The notes under the pieces were generated by a model. The model saw nothing but the letters and a program-made list of their open reading frames with translations, searched no databases and had not been told where the DNA came from. A stretch of DNA of 20,185 bases from JAPUIN01 sp041580375 (GTDB lineage Bacteria > Acidobacteriota > Polarisedimenticolia > Gp22-AA2): positions 1 to 20,185 of the forward strand of contig JBFGDZ010000052.1 of assembly GCA_041580375.1 (NCBI GenBank). The letters are read 5' to 3'. The position numbers and the translations under genes were made by a program. Shown piece after piece: positions 14,637 through 20,185 of this stretch (the first letter of the stretch is position 1; every line of letters begins with the position of its first letter).

Positions 14637-16049
14637 TCAGCGCGCGAAGAGAGCGGCCAGGTAGAGGGCGGCCAGCATGGTGTATGCAGAGGCGGAGAGG
14701 ACGAGGAGCCCGCGCCCCAGCGGTCCGGAGGCCGCCGCCTCGGGGGCGCGCGCGCGCAGGACGACGCGCTGCATGCGGACGAGGCCCCAGGTGTAGATCA
14801 CGGTGCCGGTGAACCCGATCACCGCGGTCAGCAGGATCAGCGCGCCCGGCGTCGCCAGCGGCAGCGTCAGGACGGTGAGGGCGGCGCCGCCTCCCAGGAA
14901 CGCGTAGTAGAGGCGGCGCGCGGGGACGATCCTCAGCCGCCGGAACACCGCGCGGCTGACGTCGGCGTGCACGCGCGCGACCGTGTCCATCGTGCCGATC
15001 CACGTGTCGCACAGAAAGGCCGCGGCGACGATCAGGAACAGGATCCGCCCCGCTCCGCCGAAGCTCGCCGCGAAGAACTCGCTCTGCACGACGGCGAGCT
15101 GATAATCGGCCGGGTAGAGGCCGCCCGGGAACAGCAGCGCGTAGGCGAGGAGGCAGGTCAGGATCGTCGTGAGCAGGTTGCCGCAGACGCCCACGCCCGA
15201 ATCGACGACGAGATAGCGCAGCCACCGGGTCAGGGCCGGCCCGCGCGCCTGCGGGACCCGCGCCTCGTCCTGCGCGGCGGAGCGCGCCACGTCCTGCGCG
15301 GGCGCCGACGCGTCGAGGTGCCCCGCCATGCCGGCCCCCTTCGCGCGCAGCCAGTAGGAATAGAACAGGGTCCAGAACCCGCCGAGGCCGGCGAACGTCA
15401 GCGCGGTGAGAAGGCGGGTGGCGTCGTCCGGATCCCACGGCCGCGGCGGCGGGAGATTGGGGACGACGAGGCCGCGCGCGAAGGACGGCATCGCCTCCAC
15501 CACGCGGGGGTGCATGCACGCGAGCGCGAGACCGACGAGCGTCACGCCCGCGACGACCCACATGAGCCGCTCGATGAAGAGATAGAAACGGCGGCTCAGC
15601 AGCAGGGCGCCGAGGAGGATCGCCATCGAGAGATAGGCCCACAGGAGGGTGCGGGCCCTCTCGTCCCAGCCGGCCGGCCAGTCGACGAGCGCGGCGAGCG
15701 CCGTGCCCCCGGCGCCGGCGAACGCGCCGGTCCACAGGAAGGAGACGCCCAGGAGGATCCACAGCATCAGTCCGAATCCGGGATGCATGCGCAGGAATCC
15801 GCGCATCACGCTCTCGCCCGTGAGGATCGTGTAGCGGCCGACGGCGTAATTCACCGGCCACTGGATGAGACAGGCGGGGATCAGCAGGAACAGGAAGGCG
15901 AGGCCGTAGCGGGCCACGACGTAGGGCCACCAGATCAGCTCGCCGCTCCCCTGGGCGAGGGCCAGCCAGACGACGCCGGGACCGAGGGCGCGCAGGTACC
16001 CGGGGAAGGCCGGAACGGGAGCCCCGCGCAGAGGAGGCAGATCCGTCAA
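14637..16049 (-). CDS. Divergent Nramp-family metal transporter-like protein
   Basis: A 470-residue integral membrane protein with about ten or eleven hydrophobic segments. It opens with LGPGVVWLALAQGSGELIWWPYVVARYG (residues 22 on), which lines up with Nramp helix 1 (GPG, eight residues, then DPGN), but the metal-binding DPGN is replaced by GSGE. The helix-6 MPH motif is also not seen; the equivalent stretch is probably GGFWTLFYSYWLRAKG. A hydrophilic loop follows, rich in Ala/Asp/Gln (about residues 240-270). Canonical members import Mn2+ or Fe2+ with protons; with these replacements the substrate is open. The start is TTG at 16047-16049, overlapping the upstream gene's stop (TTGA), with GGGGAG 9 nt before it. 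No in-frame ATG precedes helix 1. The two genes form an operon. Confidence 0.75.
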   Translation of the reverse strand: MTDLPPLRGAPVPAFPGYLRALGPGVVWLALAQGSGELIWWPYVVARYGLAFLFLLIPACLIQWPVNYAVGRYTILTGESVMRGFLRMHPGFGLMLWILLGVSFLWTGAFAGAGGTALAALVDWPAGWDERARTLLWAYLSMAILLGALLLSRRFYLFIERLMWVVAGVTLVGLALACMHPRVVEAMPSFARGLVVPNLPPPRPWDPDDATRLLTALTFAGLGGFWTLFYSYWLRAKGAGMAGHLDASAPAQDVARSAAQDEARVPQARGPALTRWLRYLVVDSGVGVCGNLLTTILTCLLAYALLFPGGLYPADYQLAVVQSEFFAASFGGAGRILFLIVAAAFLCDTWIGTMDTVARVHADVSRAVFRRLRIVPARRLYYAFLGGGAALTVLTLPLATPGALILLTAVIGFTGTVIYTWGLVRMQRVVLRARAPEAAASGPLGRGLLVLSASAYTMLAALYLAALFAR

Positions 16050-16300
16050 GCGGCGGGCTCCCCGGCTTCCCTCCGGCGGCGCGCCCGCCGGCGGCCCGGC
16101 CGGGGGATCGCCTCGATCGCGCGCGTCGCGTAGTAGAGGACGGTCATGAACGCCATGACCGGAACCGCCAACAGGAGGAGGAGGGCCAGCCACAGCAAGC
16201 CGAGAGGGACGCACACCCAGCGCTCCAGGCGGGAGAATCGGGCCGGCGCGGGCTCGTCCTCGCCTGCTGCATCGCGGGTCCCCATGGCGGCATCCTTCAT
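16046..16300 (-). CDS. Small membrane protein coupled to the Nramp-like transporter
   Basis: An 84-residue protein if started at ATG 16300; ATG at 16285 (after AAGGATG) is nearly as good, and GTG at 16330 lies within the predicted promoter. A hydrophilic, acidic N-terminus leads to a long hydrophobic stretch (WVCVPLGLLWLALLLLLAVPVMAFMTVLYYA) that could be one long helix or a tight hairpin. The tail is very basic (RPGRRRARRRREAGEPAA) and should stay in the cytoplasm. Its stop shares 4 nt with the transporter's TTG start, so the two are probably made together, and it may be an accessory subunit. The family is not recognised; the coupling is seen, the partnership is inferred. Confidence 0.6.
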   Translation of the reverse strand: MKDAAMGTRDAAGEDEPAPARFSRLERWVCVPLGLLWLALLLLLAVPVMAFMTVLYYATRAIEAIPRPGRRRARRRREAGEPAA

Positions 16301-16320
16301 CGGCGTCCCCGGGCGCGTGG

Positions 16321-16329
16321 ATTCTACCA
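16321..16329 (-). promoter_or_regulatory. Extended -10 promoter for the small membrane protein/transporter operon
   Basis: The minus strand reads TGGTAGAAT (plus 16321-16329): TAGAAT with the TG of an extended -10 element. No good -35 is present, as is usual for this class. Transcription would begin near 16314, just upstream of the ATG at 16300. Confidence 0.45.
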
Positions 16330-16346
16330 CCGCGCCGCGCCGGTCC

Positions 16347-16376
16347 TTGACTCGCCGCTCGGCGGGGTGCTACTCT
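16347..16376 (+). promoter_or_regulatory. Promoter of the basic-protein/repeat-lipoprotein operon
   Basis: TTGACT (16347-16352) and TACTCT (16371-16376) are spaced by 18 nt, with TG one base before the -10 (extended form). The predicted start near 16383 lies 33 nt before the ATG at 16416. Confidence 0.5.
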
Positions 16377-16415
16377 GCCGCTCCTTCCGGACATCGTCCA
16401 CGCTGGAGGAACCGC

Positions 16416-16655
16416 ATGGCCACGCCGGGCCGGCTGAAGACCAGAATCGATCTGTTGAAGAAGAAGCTCGCCGACAAGGGGCCGGCGCTCGAGCCCGCGC
16501 GCCGGCGCAACCTGCAGAAGAGGCTTCGGAGGGCGCAGCGCGCCCGCCGCGTGGCGCTCGCCCTCGAGGCGAGGGCCGAAGCGAAGAAACCGAAACCCGC
16601 AGCCGCGGATGCTTCAGGCGGGGGAGAGGCCCCGGCGCCGCCCGCGGGTACCTGA
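16416..16655 (+). CDS. Small highly basic helical protein, unknown function
   Basis: A 79-residue protein started at the ATG at 16416 behind GGAGGAACCGC, a strong ribosome site. Residues ~5-55 are rich in Lys, Arg, Leu and Ala and predict two helices (LKTRIDLLKKKLADKG, then ARRRNLQKRLRRAQRARR) separated by GPALEPA. The last ~25 residues are a low-complexity Lys/Pro/Ala/Gly tail. It has no membrane segment or signal. The charge suggests binding to nucleic acid or another acidic polymer, but no known family (HU, ribosomal protein) is recognised. It is followed after 12 nt by the repeat lipoprotein gene, so the two share a transcript. Confidence 0.6.
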   Translation: MATPGRLKTRIDLLKKKLADKGPALEPARRRNLQKRLRRAQRARRVALALEARAEAKKPKPAAADASGGGEAPAPPAGT

Positions 16656-16667
16656 GGAGAGATCAAC

Positions 16668-17075
16668 ATGAGATCCGAGCACAAGACCCTCGCGTCGCTC
16701 CTGGCCTGTGTGGCGCTTCTGGGGGCGATCGGCTGCAGCTCCGGGATGGACGAATTGGTCATGAACCCCAACACGAAGGACGAGCTGATCAACCGCCTGC
16801 TCGCCGATCCGGTCGCCCGTCAGGACATCATGACGGCGCTCACCCGTGCGGACGACAGCAAGATCGAGCTGGCGGAGACGCTCCTGGGGGACACCTCGAT
16901 CAAGAACCTAGCGGTCGAGAGGCTGGTGACGGACAAGACCCACCGCGGCAAGCTGATCAAGACGATCACAGAGAACGCCGAGGCGAGGCCCGAGGTGATC
17001 GCCGCCCTCACCTCCGAGCGCGACTACCGCACGGAGGTGCAGGAAGCGCTCAAGAAGCCCCTTCCCAAGAAGTAG
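16668..17075 (+). CDS. Lipoprotein with seven 14-residue tandem repeats
   Basis: A 135-residue protein behind GAGGAGA. It starts with a lipoprotein-type signal (MRSEHKTLASLLACVALLGA) and lipobox AIGC, with the probable lipidated cysteine at residue 23. Residues 30-127 divide without gap into seven 14-residue units, pattern L-x-x-(D/N/E)-x-x-x-(K/R)-x-x-(hydrophobic)-x-x-x. Examples are LLADPVARQDIMTA, LVTDKTHRGKLIKT and LTSERDYRTEVQEA. Position 1 is Leu in six units and Ile in one; position 8 is Lys or Arg in all seven. A short basic tail (KKPLPKK) follows. The repeat suggests a small all-helical solenoid exposed in the periplasm, perhaps a scaffold or binding surface. I do not recognise the family. 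It is second in a two-gene operon and convergent with the exported-protein gene at 17086. Confidence 0.7.
   Translation: MRSEHKTLASLLACVALLGAIGCSSGMDELVMNPNTKDELINRLLADPVARQDIMTALTRADDSKIELAETLLGDTSIKNLAVERLVTDKTHRGKLIKTITENAEARPEVIAALTSERDYRTEVQEALKKPLPKK
16755..17048 (+). repeat. Seven tandem 42-bp coding units (14-residue protein repeat)
   Basis: Codons 30-127 of the lipoprotein form seven consecutive 14-codon units. Similarity is clear in the protein (hydrophobic at positions 1 and usually 11, Asp/Asn/Glu commonly at 4, Lys/Arg always at 8) but weak in the DNA, which points to an old repeat kept by selection rather than a recent duplication. Confidence 0.65.
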
Positions 17076-17085
17076 CCGATCGGCA

Positions 17086-17550
17086 TCAGAAGGCGCGCAC
17101 CTGCACGGTGTTCGACATCGAGCGCCGCCCCGATCGATCCAGCATCATCAGCCGGACCTGGAACGTCCCGGGCCGGTTGAAGCGCATCTCGTAGGCGTGG
17201 TCATAGCCGTCCGGGGTCGGAACGATCCGGGCGGGGGCGCAGTCGTCCGTCTGGGGCGTGACGCCGGGGCGCGAATCCGCGCGCCGATCCTCGGCAGGAC
17301 GCCGCGAATCGGCCAGGAACGAGCGGACCTCGGAGCGGCACAGCTCGATGCGCTCGGGCGTGCCGCTCCTGATCTTCCCGTACACGTAGACCGTGAGGGG
17401 GACGAAGCCGACGACGCGATTGGCCGCGATGTACAGCTCCCCCCCGCCGGCCGGTTCGTCGCCGAGGGCCGCGCTCCCCTGCGCCAGAAGACAGATCCCG
17501 ATCGCAGCAACCGCGGCCCGACCCTTCCAAAACCCCCATCCAGCACGCAT
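17086..17550 (-). CDS. Exported protein of unknown function, possible Ig/PKD-like fold
   Basis: A 154-residue protein. The ATG at 17548-17550 follows a GGGGGAT site. It starts with a signal peptide (MRAGWGFWKGR, then AAVAAIGICLLAQGSAALG), likely cut near residue 30. The mature part has beta-type segments: ELYIAANRVVGFVPLTVYVYGKI near the start and GYDHAYEMRFNRPGTFQVRLMMLD near the end, closing with MSNTVQVRAF. 'G..PLTV.V.G' with a final 'PG.F.V.L...D..G' is reminiscent of PKD/Ig-like domains of secreted proteins. An Arg/Asp-rich, probably flexible insert lies between the halves (about residues 78-100), and two cysteines flank it. It is probably periplasmic. The fold is an inference; the family is not recognised. 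Confidence 0.6.
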   Translation of the reverse strand: MRAGWGFWKGRAAVAAIGICLLAQGSAALGDEPAGGGELYIAANRVVGFVPLTVYVYGKIRSGTPERIELCRSEVRSFLADSRRPAEDRRADSRPGVTPQTDDCAPARIVPTPDGYDHAYEMRFNRPGTFQVRLMMLDRSGRRSMSNTVQVRAF

Positions 17551-17575
17551 TCTGAGATCCCCCGTGAATTAACGT

Positions 17576-17601
17576 ATATGTAATTCTATTTTAATACATA
17601 T
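17576..17601. repeat. Inverted repeat ATATGTA-N12-TACATAT
   Basis: Perfect 7-bp arms at 17576-17582 and 17595-17601 with a 12-bp spacer, in an AT-rich island upstream of the exported-protein gene. The spacer and arms overlap TAGAAT/TAAAAT-like minus-strand -10 candidates, so it could be an operator. An AT-rich repeat of this size could also arise by chance. Confidence 0.4.
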
Positions 17602-17623
17602 TCATCAAGACAGAAATCTCTCC

Positions 17624-17650
17624 CTCATGATGGCGTAAGTCAATGATGAG
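17624..17650. repeat. Imperfect inverted repeat CTCATGAT-N11-ATGATGAG
   Basis: Arms at 17624-17631 and 17643-17650 match at 7 of 8 positions. The site ends 10 bp before the -35 hexamer at 17661 of the kinase promoter, a typical place for an activator or repressor to bind. Confidence 0.4.
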
Positions 17651-17660
17651 TTTCGTAATC

Positions 17661-17689
17661 TTGACTGCGTTTTTATCCATATCTATATT
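17661..17689 (+). promoter_or_regulatory. Promoter of the hybrid histidine kinase gene
   Basis: TTGACT (17661-17666) and TATATT (17684-17689) with an ideal 17-nt spacer, each 5 of 6 to consensus. The predicted start near 17696 gives a ~68-nt leader. This is among the best promoter matches in the window and lies in the AT-rich intergenic island. Confidence 0.65.
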
Positions 17690-17763
17690 GACATGGTTCG
17701 GGTTAGCAGCCGGCGGAGCGTCCTATCGGGTCGCGGTCGCGGACCGCGTCGCCTCGAGGAGCG

Positions 17764-19944
17764 ATGGCGAACCTCCCTCACGAACTGCTCGGCGATGTCT
17801 GCCGCGAGATCCTCAACGTCGTGCCGTGCGATCGGATCGATCTGGCCCTGCCGATCGGCGACGGAGACACACTCAAAGTCACGACGCTGTACCCGGCGGA
17901 GACGGATCCCGCCATATGGGAGCTGCCGCGGGAGGGGTCCTGCTGCGCCGAGGTGCTGAGGAAGTGGAAGGCCGAGCTTCTGCCGACGCTGGGGTCCGAG
18001 TTTCACTTCGCCGAGGAGGAGGTCCTCTACCGGCAGGGGATCCGGGACGCCGCCTTCCTGCCGTTGAGGCAGGGAGGGGACCCGTACGGCGTCCTCATCC
18101 TCGGGGCTTCCGAGCCCCAGTGCCTCGAGGGGCGGGGGATCCGTCTTCTCGAGCGGGTCTCGGGTGTCGTCACCCTGGCGTTCCTGAACGCGTCGCGGGG
18201 GCCGGCGAGCGTCCCCGCGCCCCCGGGCCCGGCCATGGACCGATCGGACGAGGGAATCCAGAACGCCTACCGGCAATTGCTCGGGTTCATCGAGGAGTCC
18301 AATCGTATCTGGGCGGAGGACGAGGGCGGCGAGGCCTGCCGTCTCTTCCTCAAGCAGGTCAGCGAGCAGACCCATTATCGCCGGGCGATCCTGACGCTCT
18401 GCGACACCGAGGGCCGCGATCGCCAGTGGTTCTTTTCCGGCATGAGCGACGAGCAGATCGACGCCTTTCATACGCATCAGGTGCGGCCCGCCGATCGGGA
18501 GGCGCTCCTCGCCGCGAGCCCCCGCCGCGGACGGTCCTATCTGGTCCGGCCCGGGGCCGACGGAGAGCGTCTCGGCCTGCCGCCGCGGACGGCCGGGGGC
18601 GACGAAGCGGGGCCCGTTCTGGTGATCCCGCTCCAGGGTGAAGGGAACCGCCTGGTCGGCCTGCTCATCCTGGACGATCCCGCGGGGGACCTGGAGCCGG
18701 CTGCCGAGATGCTGATGCCGATCGAGCTGTTCGCCGGCCAGATGGCGCGCGCCATCGAGAAGAAGCGTCTCGATCGTGCCGTCAAGAAGGCGGAGTCGGG
18801 GCTGCGCCGCGCCCAGGAGCAGCTGATGCAGTCCGAGAAGATGTCCGCCATCGGACAGCTGATCTCGGGCGTCACCCACGAGCTGAATAATCCTCTGTCG
18901 GGCATCATCGGCTACGCTCAGATGCTCCAGAACAGCGACGTCGGATCGAAGGAGAAGAGGGATCTCGGGAAGATCTACTCCGAGGCGATCCGGTGTCAGA
19001 AGATCGTCCAGAACCTGCTCGGCTTCGCCCGGCGCCATGCGCCGGAGAAGAGCCTCGCCAGCCTGAACCAGGTGATCGAGAGCGTGCTGGAGCTGCGCTC
19101 CTACCAGCTTCAGGTCGACGACGTCGAGGTGGAACGCCGCTACGACCCCGACCTTCCCGAGACGATGCTGGATGTCCACCAGCTGCAGCAGGTGGTTCTC
19201 AACGTCGTCAACAACGCGCACCAGGCGATGATGGAGATCATGACCCGGTCCCGGCGGCTGACGGTGGCGACGGAGATCAGCGCCGGACGCGTCCGGGCGC
19301 GCATCACGGACACGGGCCCAGGCATCCCGAAAAACCGCCTGGCGCGGATCTTCGACTCGTTCTTCACGACCAAGACGGCCGGCAAGGGAACCGGCCTGGG
19401 TCTCAGTCTGTCCCGGGCGATCATGGACGATCACCAGGGTACGATCGAAGCGGAGAGCCAGCTGGGGGAGGGGACGACGTTTCTGATCGAGCTGCCCCTG
19501 GTGGCGGAGAGACGCGCGGAGCCCCCGCAGCCGGCGAGGACGGACTCGGGCGGAGCCGCGCGGCAGCCCCTCGAGCTCCTGGTCGTGGATGACGAGGAGA
19601 TCCTCGTCGAGCTTCTGTGCGATTTCCTCCGCAGCGTCGGACACCGGGTCGATCAGGCGCGCAACGGCCGCGACGCGCTGAGGCTCGCCACCGAGCGCGA
19701 CTACGACCTGGTGCTGAGCGATCTCAAGATGCCCGGGCTCGACGGCCAGGGTTTCTACGACCGCCTGTGCAGGAAGAAACCGGCCATGTCGGGGCGCTTC
19801 ATCTTCTCGACCGGCGATCTCGCCAACCCCAAGGTGCAGACGTTCTTCCAGCGCACGGGAGTTCCCTACCTCAGCAAGCCGTTCCGGCTCGAGGCCGTCC
19901 TGGAGATCGTCGACCAGATCTCCGCCCGGCTGCGCGCCGCCTGA
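17764..19944 (+). CDS. Cytosolic GAF-GAF hybrid histidine kinase with C-terminal receiver
   Basis: A 726-residue signalling protein. Two GAF-like sensor domains occupy about residues 8-145 and 165-335, followed by a short helical linker. The kinase core has His372 in THELNNPLSGIIGY (H-box), Asn483/484 in NVVNNAHQAM (N-box), Asp516 in ITDTGPGIP (G1) and GKGTGLGLSLS from residue 540 (G2). The receiver domain (about 604-720) has Asp609/Asp610, phospho-acceptor Asp653 (LSDLKMPG), Thr683 and Lys705, all intact. There is no transmembrane segment, so it senses a cytosolic signal or small ligand. Phosphate may pass from His372 to Asp653 and on to an unlinked phosphotransfer protein; no partner regulator is adjacent. 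The start ATG at 17764 is the only one after an in-frame TAG at 17704; AGGAG is only 2 nt from it, a tight spacing. Confidence 0.92.
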   Translation: MANLPHELLGDVCREILNVVPCDRIDLALPIGDGDTLKVTTLYPAETDPAIWELPREGSCCAEVLRKWKAELLPTLGSEFHFAEEEVLYRQGIRDAAFLPLRQGGDPYGVLILGASEPQCLEGRGIRLLERVSGVVTLAFLNASRGPASVPAPPGPAMDRSDEGIQNAYRQLLGFIEESNRIWAEDEGGEACRLFLKQVSEQTHYRRAILTLCDTEGRDRQWFFSGMSDEQIDAFHTHQVRPADREALLAASPRRGRSYLVRPGADGERLGLPPRTAGGDEAGPVLVIPLQGEGNRLVGLLILDDPAGDLEPAAEMLMPIELFAGQMARAIEKKRLDRAVKKAESGLRRAQEQLMQSEKMSAIGQLISGVTHELNNPLSGIIGYAQMLQNSDVGSKEKRDLGKIYSEAIRCQKIVQNLLGFARRHAPEKSLASLNQVIESVLELRSYQLQVDDVEVERRYDPDLPETMLDVHQLQQVVLNVVNNAHQAMMEIMTRSRRLTVATEISAGRVRARITDTGPGIPKNRLARIFDSFFTTKTAGKGTGLGLSLSRAIMDDHQGTIEAESQLGEGTTFLIELPLVAERRAEPPQPARTDSGGAARQPLELLVVDDEEILVELLCDFLRSVGHRVDQARNGRDALRLATERDYDLVLSDLKMPGLDGQGFYDRLCRKKPAMSGRFIFSTGDLANPKVQTFFQRTGVPYLSKPFRLEAVLEIVDQISARLRAA

Positions 19945-19980
19945 GGGTTCCTCCGTCCACCCGCCGTGCGGGCGGCGTCA

Positions 19981-20009
19981 TTGACTTGCGCCGCCCCTCA
20001 CCGTAACTT
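19981..20009 (+). promoter_or_regulatory. Possible promoter for the last gene
   Basis: TTGACT (19981-19986), a 17-nt spacer and TAACTT (20004-20009). The -35 is good and the -10 is weak (3 of 6). Transcription would start near 20016, 16 nt before the ATG at 20032. Confidence 0.4.
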
Positions 20010-20031
20010 AGTCGGTCACGTGAGACAGACG

Positions 20032-20185
20032 ATGAAGCCTCGCCCGCCCGTCCTGGCGGCGCTCCTGCTGATCGGCGCCGCGATCACCGGACCGCTCGCC
20101 GCGCCCGGCGAGAACGGGGGACGGGCCGGGTCCCCGGCCGGGCGTGAGGCGTCGGAGGAGATCGACGCGCTGATGCGCCGGGGTG
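20032..20185 (+). CDS. Exported protein, N-terminal fragment (3' end outside window)
   Basis: The frame is open from the ATG at 20032 to the window edge, giving 51 residues. It starts with a typical signal peptide, MKPRPPVLAALLLIGAAITG followed by PLAAPGEN, likely cut near residue 24. A Gly/Ala/Arg-rich linker and the start of a helix (EEIDALMRRG) follow. The ribosome site is weak (GAGAC). Too little is present to name a family. The short gap after the kinase (87 nt) holds its own promoter-like pair, so it may be transcribed separately. Confidence 0.6.
   Translation, partial: MKPRPPVLAALLLIGAAITGPLAAPGENGGRAGSPAGREASEEIDALMRRG

Noticed and set aside
17688..17716. Perfect TTGACA at 17688-17693 as a second kinase promoter
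   Set aside because: No -10-like hexamer occurs 16-18 nt downstream; the sequence there is GC-rich.
19955..19975. Hairpin after the kinase gene (CCCGC-CGT-GCGGG) as a terminator
   Set aside because: Short stem and no T-run after it.

Overview
A high-GC, gene-dense bacterial chromosome segment. A TonB-type C-terminal domain, several signal peptides and lipoprotein signals, a tRNA gene with encoded CCA, and a cytosolic hybrid histidine kinase point to a diderm environmental bacterium (for example Acidobacteriota, Eisenbacteria-like or a deltaproteobacterial relative). The sequence alone does not fix the phylum. I see no phage, transposon, CRISPR array or integration scar.

Layout. 1-2062: end of a TonB-domain protein, a two-helix membrane protein, a secreted acidic protein of unknown function (minus), an unrecognised 82-residue protein with a good sigma70-type promoter, and tRNA-Arg(ACG) (minus). 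2137-4542 (minus): a lysine 2,3-aminomutase-family radical SAM enzyme and a predicted lipoprotein of the cyclase (kynurenine formamidase-like) family. 4639-6872 (plus): an ABC exporter pair of the NatA/NatB type, divergent from the cyclase across two promoters whose -10 elements overlap. 6888-14508 (minus): argR, an intrinsic terminator, then argC-argB-argD-argG-argH-argJ, with every junction a 4-nt stop/start overlap. 14637-16300 (minus): a divergent Nramp-like transporter translationally coupled to a small membrane protein. 16416-17075 (plus): a small basic protein and a lipoprotein built from seven 14-residue repeats. 17086-17550 (minus): an exported protein. 17551-17763: an AT-rich divergent promoter region with two inverted repeats. 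17764-19944 (plus): a GAF-GAF-kinase-receiver protein. 20032-end: start of an exported protein.

How the genes work together. The arg cluster supplies acetyl cycling and transfer (ArgJ), acetylglutamate kinase, the semialdehyde dehydrogenase, the aminotransferase, and argininosuccinate synthase and lyase. That is every step from glutamate to arginine except carbamoylation of ornithine: no argF is present. ArgR, with an ARG-box-like operator over its own start codon, is the evident regulator, and ArgB lacks the N-terminal helix typical of arginine-inhibited kinases. The other units look like independent housekeeping or envelope genes.

The most unusual items are the 14-residue-repeat lipoprotein, the terminator between argR and argC with no visible argC promoter after it, the Nramp relative with GSGE where DPGN is expected, and the overlapping divergent promoters at about 4592-4599.
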